A DNA stretch of 64,000 bases from the NCBI GenBank assembly GCA_902506225.1, contig LR733345.1, forward strand, positions 1,984,001-2,048,000. Direction: 5' to 3'. Positions 16,911 to 24,278 of this stretch are shown here, in pieces. A program made the translations under genes and the position numbers. Source of the stretch: Faucicola sp902506225. GTDB lineage: Bacteria > Pseudomonadota > Gammaproteobacteria > Pseudomonadales > Moraxellaceae. The notes under the pieces are model-generated. The model worked only from the letters and a program-made list of their open reading frames with translations, made no database searches and was not told the origin of the DNA. Position 1 is the stretch's first letter; every line of letters starts with the position of its first letter.

Positions 16911-18674
16911 ATGACAACCAACTTTTCTCAAGTGATTAGCATTTTAATCAGTGATTTTTTTAAAAGGACTCAGGCTTTGGTAGCAGCATTTTATTCGGTA
17001 TCTGTTGGCTTTGTCAGACTAGCATCGCAAAAACTCACCACCAAAATTGTGACATTTTGCTTGCCATTGCTATTTACGCTGCTACTCACGCCACTTACCG
17101 CTTGTCAAATGCTGCCGAACAACCCCCATATCGCCGCAACGCCAACTGTGTCAACGCAGTTGCCAAGTGCGCAAAAATTTTCCGAAAAATCGCGTATACA
17201 AGGTCAATATTTAATCAGCCGTATCAGTGCCAGCAAAAACCCCTCACCGAGCAAATTTTCCGGTTATTATCCATTGATTGATAGCAGTGATGCGTTCGCC
17301 TCACGCAGTATTTTGACCGAAATGGCTCAGCAAACCATCGATATCCAATACTATATTTGGCACAACGATGCAGCAGGGCAATTGATGCTTAAAGACTTGT
17401 ACCAAGCCGCCAATCGTGGTGTCAAAATACGACTGTTACTCGATGATTTGAACACCAATCCTGAACTTGACCAACAGCTACTTGCCTTTGCTGCGCATGC
17501 TAATATCCAAGTGCGATTGATTAACCCCAAAGTGGTACGCGGCTTTACCCCCGCCAATTTTGTGGTAGCACTGCCCCGCTACCAACGCCGTATGCACAAT
17601 AAAAGCATGACCTTTGACCGCCAGTTATCCATCATTGGTGGGCGCAATATTGGCGATGAATATCTGCGTAAAGATAGCATCGCTGAGTTTGCTGATTTGG
17701 ATGTTTTGCTTGCCGGCAAAGTGGTCAACCAAATCAATGAGAGTTTTGAAGATTATTGGGATAGTCCTCTATCGTATGATATCGAGCGTTTGGTCAGACC
17801 CTCAAAAAACCCCGATCGTAATAAAAGCGATGAGCCATTTTTGGGGACTTTGACGGCGATTGCACCGATCAATAGCCAGTCTCATCTGCATAAAAGCTCG
17901 CAACTTTATCGGGTACAAAATGGCGCAATAGTCGATAAACAACTGTATAACAAAAAAATCCAATTTCGTTGGCAACCAATGGAATTTTTGGCAGATGATG
18001 TCAAAAAATTACTCAATCAAGATGATAAAGATAGCCGATTGGTATCCAAGCTTCGAGCCCGTATTGGCACCCCAAAACAGCAATTGACCATTGTCTCATC
18101 GTATTTTGTGCCCACTGACTTGGGCGTGCTGCAACTAAGAAAACTCATGGAAAACGGGGTAAAAATCAATATTTTTACCAACTCGTATGAATCAACCGAT
18201 GTGCCTATCGTGCATTCCGGGTATAACGTGGCACGCGTGCCGATGCTCAAAGCAGGGATTGCGCTTTATGAGTTAAAATCATCTGCCGATGCAGACTTTC
18301 GCCGCAAAAAACGTAGCTTATATCGCAGTAAGTATAGCACCAGTTTGCATACCAAAGCCTTTGCGGTGGATGACAAATATACGTTTATCGGTTCTTACAA
18401 TGTGGATCCGCGCTCTGCCAACATCAATACTGAGCTTGGTGTGCTGATTGAAGATAAAGCGCTTGCCAAATCCTTTCATAATACGTTTGATAACTCTATG
18501 CTCAATATCAGTTACCGCGTACATCTTAAGGATAATGAACAACTGATGTGGCAAACCCATGATGATAAAACCAATAAAAAGCTTATCAGCTTGGATAAAG
18601 AGCCGCATATGACGTTTGTCAATGGACTTTGGCTAAAGATTTTTTCTGCCTTGCCATTTAAGCGCTTATTGTAA
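16911..18674 (+). CDS. Phospholipase D / ClsC-like cardiolipin synthase, lipoprotein-like N-terminus
   Basis: The 587-aa protein has two HKD motifs, the catalytic pairs of the phospholipase D superfamily: HNKSMTFD (His229), followed by GGRNIGDEY, and HTKAFAVD (His480), followed by GSYNVDPRS. The order and the NIGDEY block resemble ClsC (YmdC), which makes cardiolipin from phosphatidylglycerol and phosphatidylethanolamine. A strongly hydrophobic segment runs to residue 64 and ends in the lipobox-like LTAC with Cys65, suggesting attachment to the envelope. About 45 residues precede that segment, which is long for a signal peptide, so the true start may lie downstream. No close operon partner is present. 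Confidence 0.88.
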   Translation: MTTNFSQVISILISDFFKRTQALVAAFYSVSVGFVRLASQKLTTKIVTFCLPLLFTLLLTPLTACQMLPNNPHIAATPTVSTQLPSAQKFSEKSRIQGQYLISRISASKNPSPSKFSGYYPLIDSSDAFASRSILTEMAQQTIDIQYYIWHNDAAGQLMLKDLYQAANRGVKIRLLLDDLNTNPELDQQLLAFAAHANIQVRLINPKVVRGFTPANFVVALPRYQRRMHNKSMTFDRQLSIIGGRNIGDEYLRKDSIAEFADLDVLLAGKVVNQINESFEDYWDSPLSYDIERLVRPSKNPDRNKSDEPFLGTLTAIAPINSQSHLHKSSQLYRVQNGAIVDKQLYNKKIQFRWQPMEFLADDVKKLLNQDDKDSRLVSKLRARIGTPKQQLTIVSSYFVPTDLGVLQLRKLMENGVKINIFTNSYESTDVPIVHSGYNVARVPMLKAGIALYELKSSADADFRRKKRSLYRSKYSTSLHTKAFAVDDKYTFIGSYNVDPRSANINTELGVLIEDKALAKSFHNTFDNSMLNISYRVHLKDNEQLMWQTHDDKTNKKLISLDKEPHMTFVNGLWLKIFSALPFKRLL

Positions 18675-18973
18675 GCGGGCATATTACAAAAAACACACAT
18701 TTTTGATAATAAAAATAGTACCAAAATCACTATAGTATGCGGTTTCAAAAAGTAATATATCTCAACTGTTAAATCATGACGTTTGCTTGTAATATTTGTT
18801 TAAATAATTAAATTTATTACAGTTTTGATAAATTATTGTTCAATTTGTCAATTGATTTAATTTGTCAGGTGAATAGTGACGAATTTAATTTTTTAGCACG
18901 TTAAATAACCTATTTTTCCATTGATTATAAAGCGTGCAAACCTTTAGCCAGCTTCTAGGTAATATTATCAACT
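18675..18973. other. AT-rich intergenic region, nothing recognised
   Basis: About 300 bp between the PLD gene and the MHS transporter. I see no hairpin terminator and no ORF of note. It presumably holds the transporter promoter. Confidence 0.4.
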
Positions 18974-20296
18974 ATGCCATTTTTTCATGATGCCAACGAA
19001 GAAATTAGGGATTTAAATCGCTACGAAAAAAACGTGGTGTATTTAACGATTTTTGGGGCTTTTTTTGCTTCTTTTGATTTTACGATTTATTTTTATTTTA
19101 ATGAGAGTATCAATCAAGCTTTTTTCCCAGAAAATATACCTGAATCGTTAAAGTCGATTTGTTTTTTGCTGCTGATTTTAGCCGGTTATATGTCAAGACC
19201 GCTAGGCGGTTTGATATTGGGTGATATCGGCGATCGCTATGGCAGAAAACATGTGTTGCTGTATAGTTTGCTATTGGTGGGTGCGTCTGGTTTAGTGATT
19301 GCCTGTTTGCCTACCTATCATCATATCGGTGTGGCAGCGATTGTTCTCATGCTATTATTGCGTTTAATTCAAGGCTTTGGCTATGGGGCTGAGGTGCCCG
19401 CTTCATGGGTATACATTGCTGAGCATATGCCACGGCGTCAATTAGGGTCAGTGTGTGGCGCCCTCATCAGTGGAGTGATTTTGTCGACTTTGATGGGCAA
19501 TATTTTAAGCGCCACGTTATCAAATATGCTCACCCCCACCCAGATGCAATCGTATGGTTGGCGTATTCCTTTTGTCATCGCCAGTATCGGTACGCTATTT
19601 GCGGTGCTGTTACGAGCCAAGCTTGAAGAAACCCCGCTTTGGCTGATGGCTAAGTCTAAAAATCGCTTGGTTAAACGTCTGCCGATACGCCGAGCTATTA
19701 TCAAATACCGTTATGGTACGGTGATGACGCTGGGTTTGTCCTGGTTTACCGCCAGTATTTATCTGACGATTTATTTGCTTTTGCCGATTTTGGGCATCCA
19801 GTTTTTTGATGTCGATACCAGTTTGATGATGATATCCAATGGAGTGGGTATTATCTTTGGTGGATTGGGGGCGTTAACCTATGGTTATTTTGCCGATCGT
19901 TTTAACTCAGGTCGTGTATTTACTTTAGGCTGTATATTTTTAAGCATTGCCAGTGTTGTTTTCTTTGTTTCACTAAAAAACAGTAGTGAGTTACTACTGA
20001 TTAATTATGCGATTTTAGGGTTTTTCTCTGGCGTGATTGGCTTAGTCCCAAGTATTTGTGTGCGTTTGTTTCCGGTTGGTGTACGCCTTAGTGCTATTAG
20101 CTTTACCTATAACTTAGCGTATGCATTGGCAGGCGCATTATTGCCTGTGCTATTGATTTATTTTTCACGTAAATTAATGCTTTCAAGCGCACTGTATCTG
20201 GTGTTTGTCTGTGTGATTGGCATTATCATGGGTATGTTGTTGACCAATTTGCATGGTTTGTATCGCATGGAAGATAAGCGGCTGATGAATTCGTGA
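18974..20296 (+). CDS. MFS transporter, metabolite:H+ symporter (MHS) type
   Basis: The 440-aa protein has about 12 hydrophobic segments and the MFS loop 2-3 motif GDIGDRYGRK. The preceding GYMSRPLGGLILG and following RLIQGFGYGAEVPASWVYIAEH are typical of the metabolite:H+ symporter group (relatives of ProP, KgtP, ShiA and citrate carriers). YGWRIPFVIASIGTL before the central loop and LEETPLWL after it are further landmarks. The substrate may be an osmolyte, a dicarboxylate or an aromatic acid and cannot be told from the sequence. No good ribosome-binding site precedes the ATG. The dusA gene follows on the same strand after 123 bp. Confidence 0.85.
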   Translation: MPFFHDANEEIRDLNRYEKNVVYLTIFGAFFASFDFTIYFYFNESINQAFFPENIPESLKSICFLLLILAGYMSRPLGGLILGDIGDRYGRKHVLLYSLLLVGASGLVIACLPTYHHIGVAAIVLMLLLRLIQGFGYGAEVPASWVYIAEHMPRRQLGSVCGALISGVILSTLMGNILSATLSNMLTPTQMQSYGWRIPFVIASIGTLFAVLLRAKLEETPLWLMAKSKNRLVKRLPIRRAIIKYRYGTVMTLGLSWFTASIYLTIYLLLPILGIQFFDVDTSLMMISNGVGIIFGGLGALTYGYFADRFNSGRVFTLGCIFLSIASVVFFVSLKNSSELLLINYAILGFFSGVIGLVPSICVRLFPVGVRLSAISFTYNLAYALAGALLPVLLIYFSRKLMLSSALYLVFVCVIGIIMGMLLTNLHGLYRMEDKRLMNS

Positions 20297-20349
20297 GTTT
20301 TTTCATCGCTGATAGTTGTTTTACCCTCGCTTTTTTTTAGTGCTTTCTT

Positions 20350-20373
20350 TGATAGATTAGCTGATAGATTAGC
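20350..20373. repeat. Perfect 12-bp tandem duplication
   Basis: Two adjacent copies of TGATAGATTAGC lie upstream of dusA. A second short tandem (period 12, CTGCCTAT-based) begins at about 20402, in the region of the candidate dusA starts. Confidence 0.8.
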
Positions 20374-20419
20374 CATTTTTTTTGAATATTTGCCTATGAC
20401 ACTGCCTATAACCCTGCCT

Positions 20420-21388
20420 ATGAATACCATGCAGCATAAACGATTGTCCACCGCACCGATGATTGATTGGAGTACACGCGATTACTGTTACTTTGCTCGA
20501 TTATTCAATCCTTATACTTACCTTTATACTGAAATGATCAGTACCTCGGCGATATTGCAGGGGGATACAGACTATCAGCTGCGATTTTATCCCAATGAAC
20601 ATCCTTTGGTGCTTCAGCTTGGCGGCTCAGATCCTGACGAATTGGCACGCTGTGCTAAAATCGGACAAGACTACGGTTATGATGAAATTAACCTAAATGT
20701 CGGCTGCCCATCAGATCGGGTACAACATTACAAAATCGGGGCTTGCTTGATGGCAGAGCCCAAATTGGTAGCAGATATTGTCTCTGCGATGCGCGATGCG
20801 GTGGATATTCCCGTCACTGTCAAGCATCGTATTGGCATTGATAATTTTGATAGTTATGAGTTTATGGCGGATTTTGTACATCATGTGGTGAAGGCAGGTT
20901 GTCAGCATGTCATCGTCCATGCTCGCACCGCTTGGCTACAAGGCTTAAGCCCTAAACAAAATCGTGAAATTCCGCCCCTTCGCTATGAGGATGTGTACCG
21001 CTTAAAGCAGGATTTTGCCGAGGTATTTGTGGAAATCAATGGCGGTATCACCACTATTGATGAAATCAAAACCCATCTGACGAAAGTCGATGGCGTGATG
21101 ATTGGGCGTGAAGCTTATCACAACCCTTATATTCTAGCCGAAGCCATGCAGCTGTGGGGCGAGCCTGTGCCTAGCCGAGCGGATATTTTTTATCAATTAC
21201 TGGATTTTTTGGCAGCCAGTGACGCGCGTGGCACACCCTTGACGGCCATTATGCGCCATTATTTGGGCTTGTTTCAAGGATTGACAGGCAGTCGTAAATG
21301 GCGTCAGGCACTTAGCGGGCAAAAATCCCTCTCGGTCGCGCAAGTTCGTGAAGCGGGTGAGGCGGTATTGGCGTTGAATGCGGGTTAA
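20420..21388 (+). CDS. dusA: tRNA-dihydrouridine(20/20a) synthase DusA
   Basis: DusA is an FMN enzyme that reduces U20/U20a in the tRNA D-loop. Its marks are RLSTAPMIDWSTRDY at the N-terminus, LYTEMIST, the catalytic Cys in NLNVGCPSDRVQ, KHRIGIDNFDSYEF, VHARTAWLQGLSPKQNRE and VDGVMIGREAYHNP. The HARTAWLQGLSPKQNRE stretch is diagnostic for DusA over DusB and DusC. The start is uncertain: ATGs at 20396, 20420 and 20429 are all in frame, none has a clear ribosome-binding site, and the region is a small tandem repeat. I use 20420, which gives 322 aa. It converges closely with the CPBP gene. Confidence 0.93.
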   Translation: MNTMQHKRLSTAPMIDWSTRDYCYFARLFNPYTYLYTEMISTSAILQGDTDYQLRFYPNEHPLVLQLGGSDPDELARCAKIGQDYGYDEINLNVGCPSDRVQHYKIGACLMAEPKLVADIVSAMRDAVDIPVTVKHRIGIDNFDSYEFMADFVHHVVKAGCQHVIVHARTAWLQGLSPKQNREIPPLRYEDVYRLKQDFAEVFVEINGGITTIDEIKTHLTKVDGVMIGREAYHNPYILAEAMQLWGEPVPSRADIFYQLLDFLAASDARGTPLTAIMRHYLGLFQGLTGSRKWRQALSGQKSLSVAQVREAGEAVLALNAG

Positions 21389-21405
21389 AAGTTAGCTAAA
21401 AAAGA

Positions 21406-22140
21406 CTAGCCGTATAAATACTGTCCCATCGCCAAGCCATTATTCATCATATGCAACACCACAGGCAATAACAGTGACCCTGACATGATACGCCCATAGC
21501 TAAATAACATTGCTAGACAAAAAATTCCCAACAACTCGACCACACCGTATTGCATATGAATTGCCGCAAATAGGATACTGGTTAGCACACTGGTGCCCCA
21601 CATACCAAGCTTTGAGCTGGCAAGCCCTGTCCACATAAACCCGCGAAATATCACCTCTTCATAAATCGGCGCAAATACCACCATCGCCATTACCAGCAGC
21701 CACCGTGGATGTGCGGACTCAGCAAGATTGTCCATAAACATCATGGGCTCGCGACCCAGCCAGACGGTGACTAGGTTGATGATAACATTTAGCACAATCA
21801 GCAGCGCGCTACATTGTAACAACTGATACCAAGTAAAGGGATTAAGGGCAAGATAATCTTTGACACGGCTGTTTTTAAAGCGGATAAACAAATAAACGCA
21901 GCCGAGCACCATGGCTAAGGTAAAGCCTAGCGCTAGACTCATTAAGGTGCCGTTTTCACTGCCCTGCAACACTTTTTCAGCAATATCCAAATTTGCGGCA
22001 TCTTGTAGCACCCATGGTGCAAATAACACCACGCCAATCAATTGACTGGCAAAAAACACCGCCAATAACACCATAGATAGCACAATGGTCTTTGGCAAAT
22101 CGTAGATGGGGGTACTAGGCTGTAATGATAAATTTTGCAC
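21406..22140 (-). CDS. CPBP-family intramembrane metalloprotease
   Basis: A 244-aa integral membrane protein with about seven to eight hydrophobic segments and the CAAX-protease/bacteriocin-processing (CPBP, ABI) motifs. These are motif 1 EEVIFRG (Glu-Glu and Arg), motif 2 the His in FAAIHMQYG, and motif 3 HMMNN. Such proteins cleave substrates within the membrane or act in peptide maturation or self-immunity; the substrate here is unknown. The start has AAAGGG upstream. It follows the alpha/beta-hydrolase gene by 29 bp and sppA before that, so the three likely form one transcript. Confidence 0.88.
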   Translation of the reverse strand: MQNLSLQPSTPIYDLPKTIVLSMVLLAVFFASQLIGVVLFAPWVLQDAANLDIAEKVLQGSENGTLMSLALGFTLAMVLGCVYLFIRFKNSRVKDYLALNPFTWYQLLQCSALLIVLNVIINLVTVWLGREPMMFMDNLAESAHPRWLLVMAMVVFAPIYEEVIFRGFMWTGLASSKLGMWGTSVLTSILFAAIHMQYGVVELLGIFCLAMLFSYGRIMSGSLLLPVVLHMMNNGLAMGQYLYG

Positions 22141-22169
22141 ATTAAACCCTTTAATGGATGTTTGTGTTG

Positions 22170-23102
22170 TTACCGGATATCATGATTGACTGAGTGAATA
22201 AGCGCTTTGATTCGTTCAACCGTACTGGCTGGGTATTCTAACGGGAACATATGTCCGCCTTCATGCACTTCAAAATCAATGCCCATACGCTGTTTGACCA
22301 GCGCAGGAAACCCACGTTTGAAAAACAGGCTATCTTTACCAATTATTTGCTTGGCAGGGACAGCTGGCGGATGGTTAGGTTTTTGCCAGTATAGTGAGGG
22401 GTTGGTACGAAACACCGCCACTTCCACCGCTTTTGGAATGGTAAGCGTCACTTGTCCATCTGCAGTATCAGTCAAGCCATAACGGATAAAATCATTAAAA
22501 CAGCGCTCATCAAAGTGTCGATAGAATGCTTTATGGCGCAGATGCTCGTAGGCGACTTCACGGCTTGGCCATATATCACGGCGATGGCTTGATAGACCTG
22601 CAGGCGTGAGCTTATCTACCAACCGTGGGCTGAAGCGTTTTGCCCAATGCAGTGCCATCGAATAATAGCCATGAATGAGCGGTGGGTCTAAGGCAATCAC
22701 TTGGCTAAATAGCTCTGGCGCCTCATAGCTGGCTTGCAGCGTACACAATGCGCCAAGCGAATGCCCTAGCCCGATGACCTTGGTTTGCCCGCGGGCGCTT
22801 AGGTGCGCTTGGATGCTATCAATCACTTGTTGGGTCAGTTTTTGCCAATGATTATCAACTGGATAAAGCGGGTCAATGCCTAGCGCTGGAATATAGACAA
22901 TATCAAATTCATCACTCAGCAAATCAAACAGATATTGATAGCTACGTGATGGAATCCCATTGGCATGTGCAAAGTGTATCAAGGGTTTTTGCCCTATCCG
23001 CCCTGCCTCTGCTATCGCTGTTATCCCCTCTGTCCCTGTCGCTAGCGTTGGCGTAGAGGGCAAACTATTGGCTAACGGATGCTGGCTCGTCTTAGATGAC
23101 AT
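22170..23102 (-). CDS. Alpha/beta-hydrolase
   Basis: A 310-aa alpha/beta-hydrolase fold protein. The oxyanion-hole segment is FAHANGIPSRSY, the nucleophile elbow GLGHSLGALCT contains the Ser, and the catalytic His is in HEGGHMFPLE near the C-terminus. The acid is probably an Asp after the sixth strand (around IIGKDSLFF). The first 30 residues look disordered. The substrate is unknown; it could be an ester or lipid. Its ATG is 2 bp after the sppA stop, with AAAGGA inside sppA, which indicates translational coupling. The CPBP protease gene follows. Confidence 0.88.
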   Translation of the reverse strand: MSSKTSQHPLANSLPSTPTLATGTEGITAIAEAGRIGQKPLIHFAHANGIPSRSYQYLFDLLSDEFDIVYIPALGIDPLYPVDNHWQKLTQQVIDSIQAHLSARGQTKVIGLGHSLGALCTLQASYEAPELFSQVIALDPPLIHGYYSMALHWAKRFSPRLVDKLTPAGLSSHRRDIWPSREVAYEHLRHKAFYRHFDERCFNDFIRYGLTDTADGQVTLTIPKAVEVAVFRTNPSLYWQKPNHPPAVPAKQIIGKDSLFFKRGFPALVKQRMGIDFEVHEGGHMFPLEYPASTVERIKALIHSVNHDIR

Positions 23103-23104
23103 GG

Positions 23105-24187
23105 TTATTGCATTCCTTTGTCATTTGCAGCCGCGTGGGTTAATTGGCTGGCAAAGCCTTTGGAGACCGTTTCGCCAAACCCATAGCCGATTTGACTGGC
23201 AAATTTACCGAACACTTTTTTCACCGGGTCTTCTGGGTTATATTGTACTACATTGTCTAGTTTTAGCTGAGACTCAAGGGTGCTGATGCCGCCCTTTTTA
23301 TCCGCCAAACCAAGATTAATCGCTTGCTCACCACTCCAAAACAACCCTGAAAAAAGCTGATTGGCGTCAGGATTTTTGAGGCGATTGCCGCGACCTTGTT
23401 TGACAGCATTAATAAAATGGGCATGGGTGTTATCCAGCACACCTTGTACATGTTGGCGCTCAAATTCGGAGAGCGGGCGACTCATGCTTAAAATATCTTT
23501 GTGCGCACCGGCTGTCATGGTGCCATCTTTAATGCCTAGTTTATCCATCAAACCTTGGACATTGTAGCTTGGCATAATCACGCCAATTGAGCCGACCAAG
23601 CTTGAGGGATTGACCCAAATTTCATCTGCCGCAGATGCGATATAATACGCGCCCGAAGCACCCATATCTTCGATAACGGCATACAGTTTTTTGTTAGGAT
23701 GGGCTTTTCTCAATTCGGTCATGGTTTGCCAGATTTCATCGGATTGTACAGGCGAACCACCCGGTGAGTTGATGCGTAACGCCACCGCTTGCGCTTGGTC
23801 GTTGTTAAACGCTTCCGTCAATGCTTCGCCCACCGCTTGACTATTGGCTTCATTGTCGCTGCTGATAACGCCTTTGACATCGACGACGGCTAAATGCGGT
23901 TTGCTCATATCGATATCACTCATGCCACTTTTGGCAGAGCCACTACAGCCTTTTGCCACTACCGCGCCAAATAGTAGCACATACCCCAAGGTGATAAGCT
24001 TAAAGAAAATACCCCAGCGTCTTGCACGGCGCTGCTCCACAAGGCTTGCCATCAGGGTTTTTTCTAGCAATTGCCATTCTTTGCCTGCGTATGGCGCATT
24101 GGGTGGCAAGTTTTGTGCATGGTTTGGTTGAACAGGTGGCTTTGACTGTGAGGGTTGGTTGGGATCGGGTGGCCAATTATCTGACAT
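23105..24187 (-). CDS. sppA: Signal peptide peptidase SppA, short (36 kDa) type
   Basis: SppA degrades signal peptides left in the membrane after secretion. The 360-aa protein has a cytoplasmic Pro-rich N-terminus, one transmembrane helix (about residues 60-79) and the S49 peptidase domain. The serine nucleophile is Ser178 in GASGAYYIA and the likely general-base lysine is Lys230 in AHKDIL, a spacing of 52 residues, as I recall for Bacillus SppA. RINSPGGSPVQSDEI and VGSIGVIM are family blocks. At this length it is the single-domain form, not the 67-kDa E. coli type. It appears to be the first gene of an operon with the hydrolase and CPBP genes. Confidence 0.93.
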   Translation of the reverse strand: MSDNWPPDPNQPSQSKPPVQPNHAQNLPPNAPYAGKEWQLLEKTLMASLVEQRRARRWGIFFKLITLGYVLLFGAVVAKGCSGSAKSGMSDIDMSKPHLAVVDVKGVISSDNEANSQAVGEALTEAFNNDQAQAVALRINSPGGSPVQSDEIWQTMTELRKAHPNKKLYAVIEDMGASGAYYIASAADEIWVNPSSLVGSIGVIMPSYNVQGLMDKLGIKDGTMTAGAHKDILSMSRPLSEFERQHVQGVLDNTHAHFINAVKQGRGNRLKNPDANQLFSGLFWSGEQAINLGLADKKGGISTLESQLKLDNVVQYNPEDPVKKVFGKFASQIGYGFGETVSKGFASQLTHAAANDKGMQ

Positions 24188-24278
24188 AAAAGTTCCTTTG
24201 CAATATGTAATTTACCGCCCATGATAGGGGGAAGCGGTCAAAATTACAATCACTCCCTTGTAGCCAAATCGTCAATCA

